Source: Winogradskyella ursingii (GTDB lineage Bacteria; Bacteroidota; Bacteroidia; Flavobacteriales; Flavobacteriaceae). Taken from it: a DNA stretch of 64,000 nt. Location: NCBI RefSeq assembly GCF_013403975.1, contig NZ_JABFDH010000002.1, positions 1 through 64,000 of the forward strand. The letters run 5' to 3'. Positions 1 to 9,571 of this stretch are shown piece by piece. The notes below the pieces were generated by a model. The model made no database searches and was not told the origin of the DNA. It worked only from the letters and a program-made list of their open reading frames with translations. Positions within the stretch are counted from its first letter, which is position 1. Each line of letters starts with the position of its first letter. A program made the translations under genes and the position numbers.

Positions 1-14
1 TTCCCGCAACACCT
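1..14 (-). promoter_or_regulatory. Upstream part of a second tandem promoter copy
   Basis: The 14 bases at 1-14 are identical to 126-139, the segment carrying the TTG of the promoter at 105-134. The matching -7 box would lie off the window. This indicates two tandem promoters spaced about 125 bp apart. Confidence 0.45.
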
Positions 15-104
15 ATCTGAAAAAAATTTGAAATTCTTTTTTCGGTGACGCTTCGTATGGCAATGAACTCCTGAAACCTGACATGCTGCCTTTGTTTCGG
101 GGTG

Positions 105-134
105 CAAATATAGAACCCTTTTTCATTCCCGCAA
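105..134 (-). promoter_or_regulatory. rRNA-type flavobacterial promoter, reading out of the left edge
   Basis: On the minus strand there is a TTG (132-134), a 19-base spacer, and TATATTTG (105-112), matching the Bacteroidota TTG-N17-23-TAnnTTTG promoter. It is followed by GCACCCC and no gene before the window edge. Strong promoters of this form with a GCACCC start region typically drive rRNA or tRNA operons in this family, so a stable-RNA operon just left of position 1 is my inference. Confidence 0.6.
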
Positions 135-304
135 CACCTTTTTCATTTTATTTTTTTTCTTTTTTTTAATCCGCTAAAAAACAAGTTGTTGCAGCCTATT
201 TTTTTTAATAAATGTTAATTGTATACCTAAATAGGAATAAATGAAAGTTATACAGGCTCTATATGAAGACAAGAATATTCTATTAAAATACTTTAGAATA
301 TTCC

Positions 305-478
305 ACGCGTTAGCGATAGAAGCGGCATCCTTTCTGCGAGATCATGAGCTCACCTCTTAAATATAATTGTACTTGGGTTGTGTAGATAAGGTACTTATAC
401 ATAATAAAGACGGCTTCGCAGATAGATATAGCGGATAGCGCAGCCGTTTTGCCACTTAAAGGCAAAATCGGAACGCAC
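305..478 (+). repeat. Long intergenic repeat (family A), divergent copy
   Basis: The head GCGTTAGCGATAGAAGCGG and the tail GATATAGCGGATAGCG match the ends of the copies at 37312-37400 and 47076-47176. The middle is unrelated and forms no gene. Short open frames here are not supported. The rest of 140-304 is AT-rich and I see nothing in it. Confidence 0.6.
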
Positions 479-485
479 TTAAGGT

Positions 486-2453
486 TCACAGAAAGAAATC
501 CCAAACGAGACCGAAACGAATAGTGAAATCTCTAAAAGGGTGATTTGGTGCAGAAAAGTAATCAAAGCCAGTGAATGATGAGTTGAAATGTTCTGCTTTA
601 AAAAATATCCGAGTTTGACGGATTTTTGCGTTTATAAAAAAATCTAACCGCGGGAATCCTCCAAGTTTGGTTTCATTTTGTGTGTAAAATTCTGCAAGTA
701 ATGGGTCGTAACCATTCATGTTATATTCTGTAAAGTAATTGAGGGTTACACCTGTTTGCAAAGTCATTGCTTTTTTAAACAGTTGATTTGTATAATAAAG
801 AGAGTTTCTTGTTATTAACGTGGGAACATTAAGCACGTTTAGGTCACTTACTGTACTTTGGTACATTACCGTATTATCCAAAGCAAAGTTACCTAGTGTG
901 AACTCTTTTTGGACTTTAAGTTTCAAATATTGAATAGAACTGTTATACTGTTGTGGTTTTATAATTCTATTTTCGTCAATTTTATTTTGTAAATTAAAAT
1001 AGGTATAGTTGCTAATGTTTGAGAGGTCGAAATACGCATTGAGGTATTTGTCTGATCTAATATTAAAACTTAGCTGTTGTTTATTCACATTCTCAAAGCT
1101 GCCATAATTGTACCAATTATAATTTGTGTAATCACTTTGATATAAGAGATGATTATAGTTTGGTAATCTTGAGCTTATTTGGACTCCCCCATCCAGACTG
1201 ATATCTTGATTAAGTTTGAGTCCAACCATTCCATTGAATATACTTCCGCTGAATTCTTCTGAAAGATTAATCTGGGCACTACCATTGATATCTATCTTTC
1301 CTATAGTCTTAGAATAGGATGCGGTTGTTCCTAGAAAATTAGATTTTATTCTATTTGGAATATTTTCAGACGGCAATAGAACAATTGTATTATATCCATA
1401 ATTTATATTGGTATAAGTGAGTCCGAATTTAAAATCACCTAGAATATTGTTATAATACCTCAATGCAATTTCAGTATGAAAGTTTTCTAATGTGACTTTA
1501 TCATTTATATTATTCGAAAAAGAATCACCGAAAAAATTTTCTGCAGGTGAATCTTGGACATACTGATAATATTTATCTTCAAAACTTATTTGGTTAAGTA
1601 ACTGAAGCCTGTTTTTACTAATTGAATCATTTTGTCTAATGATATCGTAGTCGTGCTCAAAATAAAACCGTTTACCTTCTAGAATGTTTTCAGCATTATT
1701 AAAATTTGGATCAAAAACAGAGCGATCAAGAAATTCTTCGTCACCAGAACGAAAATCTTGAACTCCATCATCTGTGAGACCACCATTTTCCTGATTGAGT
1801 AAATCCTGCATAACAATATGCCCTTTGGCGCTATATCGTTTATTTTTGCTCGTATAATTTGAAGTGAATCTGAAATTACCAGTACTTGTTAATACGTTTT
1901 GATAATTACCAAGTGATCTAAGACCTTTGTAGGCTATCGAAAAATTAAATTGATTCGACAGATTCACTGTAAAAAAAGCATCTAATAATTGTCCTTGTTC
2001 AAATGCAGTTTTATATGTAAGCCTGGTCCATGGCGTCGGGACTCTGTAGTAATTAATATCTTCAACCTCCATATAATTAAAATGTCTAGATCTGGCGGCA
2101 AAAAGGGGTAGAATAGAATTCTCCTCTGTATTTACTATAAGAGAGTTATACGATTGGCCAATATTGGTAAATGGCAAAAGACCGAAGTCATCTCTTTGAA
2201 GATAGTTAAATTTATAGTCTTTTTTAATTGTTAAAGTCGTGTCGACTGAATTCGTGTCTCTGGAAAAAGAGATAATTTTGTAGTCTACTATGTTTGCTTT
2301 TTTATTATTATTTAATGAATTGGTTTTGTTGAAATTTCTTAGAGAGTCTCTTTGCTGAAGTTGTTCATTTTTTTGTTCCCTCAGAATTTTATCTTGCGCT
2401 CCAAGAGAAGAATAAATAAAGATTACCAATATAATAAATATGAAATTTTTCAT
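486..2453 (-). CDS. Putative outer-membrane porin (Bacteroidota putative-porin family)
   Basis: A 655-residue secreted protein. Residues 1-19 are a signal peptide ending SSLGA before QDK. After a polar, asparagine-rich N-terminal segment, the sequence is a long run of alternating aromatic/polar strands typical of a beta-barrel, with a C-terminus rich in F, W and L (ending DFFL) as expected for an outer-membrane barrel. It resembles the flavobacterial family annotated as putative porin, so general diffusion of small solutes is the likely role; the substrate cannot be read from sequence. It stands alone: a symmetrical terminator (2504-2533) separates it from the lipoprotein gene upstream. Confidence 0.75.
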   Translation of the reverse strand: MKNFIFIILVIFIYSSLGAQDKILREQKNEQLQQRDSLRNFNKTNSLNNNKKANIVDYKIISFSRDTNSVDTTLTIKKDYKFNYLQRDDFGLLPFTNIGQSYNSLIVNTEENSILPLFAARSRHFNYMEVEDINYYRVPTPWTRLTYKTAFEQGQLLDAFFTVNLSNQFNFSIAYKGLRSLGNYQNVLTSTGNFRFTSNYTSKNKRYSAKGHIVMQDLLNQENGGLTDDGVQDFRSGDEEFLDRSVFDPNFNNAENILEGKRFYFEHDYDIIRQNDSISKNRLQLLNQISFEDKYYQYVQDSPAENFFGDSFSNNINDKVTLENFHTEIALRYYNNILGDFKFGLTYTNINYGYNTIVLLPSENIPNRIKSNFLGTTASYSKTIGKIDINGSAQINLSEEFSGSIFNGMVGLKLNQDISLDGGVQISSRLPNYNHLLYQSDYTNYNWYNYGSFENVNKQQLSFNIRSDKYLNAYFDLSNISNYTYFNLQNKIDENRIIKPQQYNSSIQYLKLKVQKEFTLGNFALDNTVMYQSTVSDLNVLNVPTLITRNSLYYTNQLFKKAMTLQTGVTLNYFTEYNMNGYDPLLAEFYTQNETKLGGFPRLDFFINAKIRQTRIFFKAEHFNSSFTGFDYFSAPNHPFRDFTIRFGLVWDFFL

Positions 2454-2503
2454 TGCCTAAAAATAAGCTTCAAAAATAGAATTACCTAGAGACATAAAAC
2501 AAA

Positions 2504-2533
2504 AAAAGCGACTTATTATTATAAGTCGCTTTT
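2504..2533 (-). terminator. Symmetrical hairpin terminator
   Basis: AAAAGCGACTTAT and ATAAGTCGCTTTT form a 13-bp stem around a 4-base loop, with A/T runs at both ends. It ends transcription of the SusC/SusD operon on the minus strand, just downstream of the lipoprotein stop at 2556. Confidence 0.85.
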
Positions 2534-2555
2534 AATTTTATAAAAGATAAGTACC

Positions 2556-3452
2556 TTAAATTTTTGTCAATCTAAATGAAGCTGCATAAGGGCCGCCACA
2601 ACCAACTAAAGGATCTTCGGTATAATTAATTGTAATTACTTGATCATTACAGATGTCCCATGGAACACTATCTGCTTCTGATGCTGCGTCAAATCCATAA
2701 GCAGGACCACTACAGCTAATACCAGAACTAGAAAACTGACCTAATGTTACTGTATCATCAGTAGTAAACTCAAGTGCAAAAGGCACTAAAGCTCCACCTG
2801 TAAATGCTGGTAATATTGAAGCTGAAAACAATCTTCTATTTGGATCTGAAGGATCAACAGTTAAAGTAACCGTTCCAGAACCAATATTCTCAGTTCCATT
2901 ACCTGGACCAATTTGAGCCATTACATCTTCAATTGTGTAATTACCTACAAAATAATCATTTGGTAATACATCAGGATTAGAACATGGAATAGTGACCGTG
3001 TGAACTGTAGGTCTTGTATCTTGAATACCAACAGTAACTCCTTGCTTATCAACAGCAGTTAATATAACATCAAATGATGTCACAAAATCTCTACCAACTT
3101 CCATATTTTGAAGTGGTATGTTAATACTAACCACTCTATCGTAATCTGAAGGATCTGCAAAAACTGATCCCGTACGATCAGAAGGAAGTACAAACTGAGT
3201 ATAATCACCATCATTGGCAGCAGTAGTATAACTAATTGATAATCCCTCCTTGTAAATTGGCACATTAACTTGAACGTTAATACTGTGACTTGGCACAGTT
3301 TGTCCTGTTGTTGAGGACGCAGAAGCGAACTGAACCCAACCAGTTTCTGGACTTTGCTCACCTAGGTTATTATTATCTTCATCACAACTTACTGCCATGA
3401 CAAATAATAATAATGAGGCCGATATAATTTTAATTGTATTTTTCATATTCAT
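2556..3452 (-). CDS. Surface lipoprotein of a SusC/SusD operon
   Basis: A 298-residue lipoprotein with a lipobox ending VMAVSC (Cys23). The first third looks like a beta-sandwich of the kind found in SusE/DUF4843-like accessory lipoproteins (VQFASASS..., repeated strands); the rest (from about YFVGNYTIEDV) is a second beta-rich domain with several cysteines. It is the last gene of the four-gene run and lies 6 bp after its neighbour. By position it is a ligand-binding accessory of the SusC/SusD transporter; the ligand is unknown. Translation may start at Met1 or Met3. Confidence 0.65.
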   Translation of the reverse strand: MNMKNTIKIISASLLLFVMAVSCDEDNNNLGEQSPETGWVQFASASSTTGQTVPSHSINVQVNVPIYKEGLSISYTTAANDGDYTQFVLPSDRTGSVFADPSDYDRVVSINIPLQNMEVGRDFVTSFDVILTAVDKQGVTVGIQDTRPTVHTVTIPCSNPDVLPNDYFVGNYTIEDVMAQIGPGNGTENIGSGTVTLTVDPSDPNRRLFSASILPAFTGGALVPFALEFTTDDTVTLGQFSSSGISCSGPAYGFDAASEADSVPWDICNDQVITINYTEDPLVGCGGPYAASFRLTKI

Positions 3453-3458
3453 TTTTTT

Positions 3459-4205
3459 TTAATTAACAGTAAAATTTTGAGATTCAGAACCACCAAATTC
3501 TCCGCCTGAAATCAACACCATACCGTCTAAAACAACTTCATAAGATCCGTTACCATATGCACAGCAAATACCATCTCCAAAACTATCAAAAACAGTTAAA
3601 GTGTAAGTTCCATTTAAAAGGCACAGATCAATTGATGCTGCAGTTTGACCAGAATAATCTCCTTGCTCAGCGCTTGCAACTACAGAACCACTTGAATTAG
3701 TAACCTCCCAAGAAGTCTCGCCTGGATAATCGTCAAAAGTAAAATTCAGTACTAAATCTGGACAAACAAATTCTGGAGTGAAGTTTATATTTATTGAACT
3801 GTTTCTAACTCCTACAACATCATCAGGTAATGATAAGTCAATTTTTAATGTATAATTGACACCTTCATCAAGTGAATCAAAATTAAGAGTTACTGGTAAT
3901 GAACCAATATGTGAACCAGCAGGAATTGTAACAACACCAAGTGAATAATCCGAAGGATTAGCAGTAGTAGCTTCTGGATCAGTATCAGCCATTACATTAA
4001 AAGTTCTATCAGTATCTGAAATTGTAGTTGAAGTTACCTCAAAATTTAAGGTTACACCTTCCTCTGGAACAGTTACCGAAAGAGTAGGTGACGTAAAACT
4101 AAGACCTGTCTGGCCCGTAGTTGGATCAAATACTACATCTTCGGTTTTCTCACAGCTCATAAAGGCTAAGAGAACTAAATTTAATATTAATATTCTAATT
4201 TTCAT
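3459..4205 (-). CDS. Lipoprotein with Cys-rich C-terminal domain, SusC/SusD operon
   Basis: A 248-residue lipoprotein (lipobox AFMSC, Cys18). Residues about 30-145 form a Calx-beta-like sandwich. The last 100 residues match a domain often seen at the C-terminus of secreted flavobacterial proteins, with the pattern DDYPGETSWEV...YTLTVFDSFGDGICCAYGNGSY. The CC pair and glycine-rich turn are conserved in that domain, whose function is not established. It sits between the SusD gene (18 bp) and the next lipoprotein (6 bp), so it is co-transcribed and probably displayed on the cell surface beside the transporter. Confidence 0.65.
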   Translation of the reverse strand: MKIRILILNLVLLAFMSCEKTEDVVFDPTTGQTGLSFTSPTLSVTVPEEGVTLNFEVTSTTISDTDRTFNVMADTDPEATTANPSDYSLGVVTIPAGSHIGSLPVTLNFDSLDEGVNYTLKIDLSLPDDVVGVRNSSININFTPEFVCPDLVLNFTFDDYPGETSWEVTNSSGSVVASAEQGDYSGQTAASIDLCLLNGTYTLTVFDSFGDGICCAYGNGSYEVVLDGMVLISGGEFGGSESQNFTVN

Positions 4206-4223
4206 AATTATATTTCTTTTTAA

Positions 4224-5642
4224 TTAATAGCCTGGGTTCTGAGTTATACTAGGATTTGCATTTACTTCTACCTGAGGTATTGGCAATGTAAATCTATAAT
4301 CTGATGCTGGTAATTCACAAGCACCACCCTGTGCACAATCAATAGGATTTCTTGAGATACCACCTAAAATAGACTTATTTCTTTTGATATCTAAAAACCT
4401 TGCTCCTTCATAAGCCAACTCCATACGTCTTTCGTTCATTACATCAGCCAAAGCTTCAGTTGAATTTGCATAAGTTGCAAGAGGTGTATCTGCACCATTA
4501 CGTGCATCTCTTAACTGCTTAAGTGTAAGTGCTGCACCAGGTAAATTATTTTGTGCTTTTACTTGTAATTCAGCCTTTAGTAAATACATCTCAGAAACTC
4601 TCATTGCCTTTATATTATTAACGAATGGCGATGAGTTACCAGGATATTTGTGAATCAGAATGATGTTTTCACTAATATCTGTTGGACCACCTTCTGCAAC
4701 ATTGATATCATTAGTTAAATTGATATTAACTCCTAATCTTACGTCGTCAGCTGCTTCTAAAGTATTATAAAGACCATTAGAAGCCTCCAAGAAAGGTCCA
4801 GCACTATTGGTGAAATACCAGATTCCACCAACTGGAGTCGTTCTAAAAAGTTTAAAGATTACTTCAGTGTCATCTTGATCAAAGAACATGGCAGCATATT
4901 CAGCTGGATTAGCCAAAGGATATTGACCAATCAAATTATCTGCTAAGCCAATACCAGATGCATCGTTTCTTAATAAAGCAACTCTTGCTCTTAAACCTGT
5001 AATGAAATCCTCAGTTATAAAACCATTATTGTTGAATCCTGATGATAGAAAACCAGACGCCGTAGCTAAGTCCTCTAAAATAAAATCATACATTTCACCA
5101 GTAGTATTTCTAGCGAAAACCTCAGTTACAACAGGTACTCGATCAGAAATGATCGCAGACAAAGCTGATTCATCTAAGTAATCTGTAGTAAAATAAGTAT
5201 GTAAATGGTAATGAGCAACTGCTCTTAAACCATATAGTTGACCCAAGATGTCATTAAATGCTACTTGTTCGTCAGCTGAAACATCAACAAATACTGATGC
5301 CTCAATAACTCTGTTAGCAGCGTTTATCATGTCATAATAAGAATTCCATAGTGCTGTTACGTTTCCTGAACTTGTTGGGAGCAACCAGTTAAAAAACGGG
5401 ATCTGTTGACCACCACTAGCATAACCAGGTTTAACGTTATCAGTAAATATAGAGTTATACGTTATATCTGCTTCAAAGTTATATTGAGCATAAACTCCAT
5501 TTAAACCCTGTTGCAAATCACTAACGCTCTCAAATGTAATCTCCGGAGTAAATTCATCCTCTGGAACAATCTCTATTGCATCGTTACATGCAAAAAAGAG
5601 ACTTACAATCATTAATACAATAAATTTATTATTCATTTTCAT
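4224..5642 (-). CDS. SusD/RagB-family nutrient-binding lipoprotein
   Basis: A 472-residue SusD homologue: lipobox LFFAC (Cys19), N-terminal SusD-like region with GVYAQYN and LWNSYYDMINAANRVIE, helical TPR-like core, and the RagB C-terminal half with LKQLRDARNG and NERRMELAYEGARFLDIKR. SusD proteins cap the extracellular face of the SusC channel and bind the ligand. The gene starts 10 bp after the SusC stop, the standard order. No glycoside hydrolase, protease or sensor gene accompanies the pair, so the substrate (glycan, peptide or other) cannot be predicted. Confidence 0.93.
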   Translation of the reverse strand: MKMNNKFIVLMIVSLFFACNDAIEIVPEDEFTPEITFESVSDLQQGLNGVYAQYNFEADITYNSIFTDNVKPGYASGGQQIPFFNWLLPTSSGNVTALWNSYYDMINAANRVIEASVFVDVSADEQVAFNDILGQLYGLRAVAHYHLHTYFTTDYLDESALSAIISDRVPVVTEVFARNTTGEMYDFILEDLATASGFLSSGFNNNGFITEDFITGLRARVALLRNDASGIGLADNLIGQYPLANPAEYAAMFFDQDDTEVIFKLFRTTPVGGIWYFTNSAGPFLEASNGLYNTLEAADDVRLGVNINLTNDINVAEGGPTDISENIILIHKYPGNSSPFVNNIKAMRVSEMYLLKAELQVKAQNNLPGAALTLKQLRDARNGADTPLATYANSTEALADVMNERRMELAYEGARFLDIKRNKSILGGISRNPIDCAQGGACELPASDYRFTLPIPQVEVNANPSITQNPGY

Positions 5643-5652
5643 ACTATTTTTA

Positions 5653-8600
5653 TTAAAAAGTTAAATCCACACCTAAGGTGAATATTTTTGTTGTTGGATA
5701 GTCAAAGAAATCCGAGTTTCTAAAACTTGACTCTGGATCCCAACCTCTCCACTTAGACCAGGTAATTAAATTTTCTGCCTGAACGTAAACTTTAGCACCT
5801 TTAATGAAATTAGCATCCTTTAATGCCTCTGCAAAATTATAACCTAATACAATATTTCTAAGTCTTAAGAATGATGCATCCTCCAAGTATCTCGTTGTCA
5901 ACAAGTTTCTAACAGAAGTAGAACCTGCACGTGGAATACCTGTAACATCACCTGGCTGTTGCCATTGGTCATTAAATAAAGCCAATGAACCGTTAGATAA
6001 CGTAGTTAAACCCGGATCTTCAATTACACCAAGACTACCATTGTAACGGTAAATGTCAGCTACAAAAGAAAATTGCGTATCTAAGGTAAAGCCTTTAAAA
6101 GCACTATTAAATCCAAAACCACCTTGGTATGTTGGATAGACAGACTTGTCTGTCCAAACTCTGTTACTAAGGTTATAAGTCTCAGTTAAATTTCCATCAA
6201 CATCTCTATAAAGTGGCTGACCATTCGCTGGATTAACACCAGCCCATATTACAGCAAAATATTCACCTAATTTCTCACCAACACCTAAACTATTTGTTCG
6301 GCCACCACCTAACACTTCATCAACACCATTAGGTAATTCAGTAATCTCATTCTCGTTATAAGAACCATTAGCGAAGAAACTAATACTAAAACCATCAGGA
6401 TTAGAAATAGCACTATAGTTTATAACCGCTTCAGCACCTTTATTAGTCAATTGACCAAGGTTAGCAGAAATTGTATTCACACCATTTAATGCAGATACTG
6501 GTTGAGATTGGAATAAGTCATCAGTAACTTTATTATAAACATCGATAGATCCGTTTAATTTATTATTCCATAAACCAAAGTCAATACCAAAGTTAGTTTG
6601 TGTTACAGTTTCCCATTTTAAATCTCTATTACCAATTTGGTTAGCAAACAAACCAACCGAATTATTATAACCTGATCCTTGAGCATACGTATCAAACGTC
6701 GCATCGTCAGACCCATAGTATCCTCCAGTAATACGATCATTACCAGTTACACCATAAGAAGCTCTTAATTTCAAGTTATTAAATACAGAACCATCCATGA
6801 AGCCTTCTTTGTTAATGTTCCATGAACCAGAAACAGACCAGAATGTACCCCAACGATTAGATTCAGCAAATCGAGATGAAGCATCACGTCTTACAGATCC
6901 CTGAAAGTTATATTTGTCATCATATGTATATCTTAATACACCAAAGTATGAAAAGATACCAATTGTAATCTCATTTAAAGAAATACCTGGGATATATGGA
7001 AATTCTGAACCGTCTAATGCAGCTACACCATCATCATTTAAATCCTCGAAAGTATCTCCTGGGATAAAACTTGTACCAAATTCAAAAATCTTAGGGTTAA
7101 GACCAACTTGCGTAAAGCCTGAAGTATTTAAATAAGATTTGTTGTATTCTGTAAATACAGAAACATCCAAATCATGATCACCCCAAACGTTATTATAATT
7201 AAGACCAACTAAGTTGTTGAATCTTGCGTCTCTTGAGTAATTTTCAGCATTTGTTCCTTGAAACTCAGCATCACCACCATTAACGGCAGTAGAACCATAC
7301 ACACTTGTAGGGTCTTCAATAAAAATACCTCTATTATAAGTGTAATCTAAACCAAATCTTATCGATGCACTTAAATTTTTCGCAAATTCATAATCTGCAT
7401 TTATAGAACCGATAAATTTAATTTCTTCAACTCTGTTTGTATTTAACACTGTATTATTAAGTGCTGTATAAGGAGTATTATCAAAAGTATCTAAACCAGA
7501 ACCTACAGTATTTAATGTTCCATCAGGGTTAAACTGAGAGAAATATGGCAAAGCCACATAAGGTACAAGGAATGGATTTGATAAGTTACCAGTACCCTCA
7601 TTTTGAATGAAGTTGTTCTCACTAAAGTTTAAACTTAAATTAGTTCCGTAGTTGAACTTGTTATTTGAACTTTTACCAGACACATTAGATCTTAAGTTAA
7701 ATCTCTGTAAATCACTTCGTAAAGTCACACCACTTTGCTCAAAATAACCTAAAGATGTGAATGTTGAAAACAATTCTGATCCAGAACTTAAACTAAGGTT
7801 GTGACTTATTGTCTCACCTGGTCTAAAAAACACGTCTTCCCAATCCGTGTTTGTCTGGCGGGAAATTGTAGCAATTTCTGCATCTGTTAAATTCGAACCA
7901 AAACCAGAACCTACTCTTTTATTATAAGTTAATTTCTGGAATGAATTCATTACGTCAAAATTCTTATCTGGTAGTACAGAGTAACCAAACTGGCTTCTGT
8001 AGTTAATCGCTAAATCTGAACCAAAAGTTCCTTTTTTCGTAGTAATGATAATTGCACCGTTAGCACCACGGTTACCGTAAAGCGCAGAGGCAGATGCATC
8101 CTTTAATACTGTAATGTTCGCAATGTCGTTGTTATTCAAACTCCTAAAGTTATCCTCATCAACCGGAACACCGTCAATTACAAATAATGGCTCAATGTTA
8201 CCATTAATAGATCCTACACCACGCAAAAGAATAACACTATTTGCTCCAGGCTGTCCTGAACCAGTACCGATATTAAGACCTGGTACCTGTCCTTGTAAAG
8301 CCGTCGCAATAGATGCGTTTGGTCTCGAATCTACAGTTTCTGCAGATAACGTTGTCACTGCCGAAGTTGTTGTAGTTCTTTTTTCTGTAGTAAAACCTGT
8401 AACAACCACCTCATCTAAGGTGTTATCTTCGTTCATACCTACATTAATAGTTGTATTAGCACCAACCGGTCTTTCAACCGTAGCGAATCCTACAAATGAA
8501 AATACCAAGACATCGCTTGGAGTGACTTGAATGGAATACTTTCCATCAAAATCTGTTTGTTGACCTCTAGAGGTACCTTTTACTAATACAGTTGTTCCAG

Positions 8601-8721
8601 GGAGTGGTAATCCATCCGAAGCTGTTGTAACTGTACCTGTGACAGTTTTCTCTTGTGCAAAAGAAAATTGCATCACGAACGCCATAAAAAGCGTTAATAA
8701 CCATGTTAACTTTAATTTCAT
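5653..8721 (-). CDS. SusC/RagA-family TonB-linked outer-membrane transporter
   Basis: A 1022-residue TonB-dependent transporter. Signal peptide 1-22; CarboxypepD_reg-like domain about 27-100 (VTGTVTTASDGLPLPGTTV); TonB-box-like DEVVVTGF at 103-110; plug domain about 112-230, including the SusC signature LFVIDGVPVDE and ITVLKDASASALYGNRGANG; then a beta-barrel ending in F (FTLGVDLTF). It imports an unknown substrate with the SusD protein encoded downstream. First gene of a four-gene operon. The 214-bp gap to the divergent rnhB shows no clear TAnnTTTG box facing this gene. Confidence 0.95.
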   Translation of the reverse strand: MKLKLTWLLTLFMAFVMQFSFAQEKTVTGTVTTASDGLPLPGTTVLVKGTSRGQQTDFDGKYSIQVTPSDVLVFSFVGFATVERPVGANTTINVGMNEDNTLDEVVVTGFTTEKRTTTTSAVTTLSAETVDSRPNASIATALQGQVPGLNIGTGSGQPGANSVILLRGVGSINGNIEPLFVIDGVPVDEDNFRSLNNNDIANITVLKDASASALYGNRGANGAIIITTKKGTFGSDLAINYRSQFGYSVLPDKNFDVMNSFQKLTYNKRVGSGFGSNLTDAEIATISRQTNTDWEDVFFRPGETISHNLSLSSGSELFSTFTSLGYFEQSGVTLRSDLQRFNLRSNVSGKSSNNKFNYGTNLSLNFSENNFIQNEGTGNLSNPFLVPYVALPYFSQFNPDGTLNTVGSGLDTFDNTPYTALNNTVLNTNRVEEIKFIGSINADYEFAKNLSASIRFGLDYTYNRGIFIEDPTSVYGSTAVNGGDAEFQGTNAENYSRDARFNNLVGLNYNNVWGDHDLDVSVFTEYNKSYLNTSGFTQVGLNPKIFEFGTSFIPGDTFEDLNDDGVAALDGSEFPYIPGISLNEITIGIFSYFGVLRYTYDDKYNFQGSVRRDASSRFAESNRWGTFWSVSGSWNINKEGFMDGSVFNNLKLRASYGVTGNDRITGGYYGSDDATFDTYAQGSGYNNSVGLFANQIGNRDLKWETVTQTNFGIDFGLWNNKLNGSIDVYNKVTDDLFQSQPVSALNGVNTISANLGQLTNKGAEAVINYSAISNPDGFSISFFANGSYNENEITELPNGVDEVLGGGRTNSLGVGEKLGEYFAVIWAGVNPANGQPLYRDVDGNLTETYNLSNRVWTDKSVYPTYQGGFGFNSAFKGFTLDTQFSFVADIYRYNGSLGVIEDPGLTTLSNGSLALFNDQWQQPGDVTGIPRAGSTSVRNLLTTRYLEDASFLRLRNIVLGYNFAEALKDANFIKGAKVYVQAENLITWSKWRGWDPESSFRNSDFFDYPTTKIFTLGVDLTF

Positions 8722-8935
8722 AAAACAATTATTTGAGTTAGTCTAGTTGCAAACATCTTAATTAAATATTAAATAAGCAAGTGTTTTTGCTAAAAAAATG
8801 TTAATGGTTTTTGGTATCGACAGAATTGCCTCTAAATCATTGCACACAACGTTTTCAACCTTAAACTCATCATTTAGATGCATAATATCCAAAAGGGTTG
8901 CGTTAAAATTTTAACTTTGTTCAAACTTTTAACAT

Positions 8936-9538
8936 TTGGACCTTAAAAAACAATTTAGCTCCTTAAAATTTGAATGCGGGACAGATGAAGCTGGACGTGG
9001 TTGTTTGGCTGGTCCGGTTACTGCAGCCGCTGTTATTTTACCAAAAATATTTGAGAATTTAATTTTAAACGATTCTAAAAGGCTCACGCACAAAAACAGA
9101 TTACTACTTAAATCAATAATTGAGGAAGAAGCCTTGTCTTTTGCATTCGCGCATATATTTGAAGATGAAATTGACAACATTAATATACTCAATGCTTCCA
9201 TCAAAGCCATGCATTGTTCTATTGAAAAACTCAAAGTTGAACCTAGTTTTATAATTGTAGATGGCAATAAATTTAAACCCTACAAATCAATTCCGCATCA
9301 AACCATCATCAAAGGTGATAGTAAATATTTGAGCATTGCAGCTGCCTCAGTAATTGCAAAAACAACTAGAGACAGTTATATGGAAGATATCCATAAGGAA
9401 TACCCAATGTACAATTGGAAAAAAAACAAAGGCTATCCAACAAAGGAGCATAGAGCGGCTATTAGAAAATTTGGTATAACCAAATACCACAGAAAATCAT
9501 TTAGATTATTGCCAGAGCAATACAAATTAGATATATAA
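8936..9538 (+). CDS. rnhB: Ribonuclease HII
   Basis: A 200-residue RNase HII, which nicks RNA-DNA junctions to remove ribonucleotides and primers in the cytoplasm. Visible motifs are the DEAGRG active-site motif at 17-22, VDGNKF, the [21 protein letters not shown] block and GYPTKEH. A TTG start at 8936 is chosen because no ATG precedes the conserved [10 protein letters not shown] block and the family normally has 10-15 residues before it. A possible -7 box TAACTTTG lies at 8912-8919. Confidence 0.95.
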   Translation: MDLKKQFSSLKFECGTDEAGRGCLAGPVTAAAVILPKIFENLILNDSKRLTHKNRLLLKSIIEEEALSFAFAHIFEDEIDNINILNASIKAMHCSIEKLKVEPSFIIVDGNKFKPYKSIPHQTIIKGDSKYLSIAAASVIAKTTRDSYMEDIHKEYPMYNWKKNKGYPTKEHRAAIRKFGITKYHRKSFRLLPEQYKLDI

Positions 9539-9571
9539 CTTTTTATATTTGTACGAAACATAATTCTCTTA

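Noticed and set aside
310..504. Short minus-strand frame
   Set aside because: Lies in the family A repeat and overlaps the end of the porin gene; no start signal or family.
8114..8530. 138-codon plus-strand frame
   Set aside because: Antisense to the conserved plug domain of SusC.
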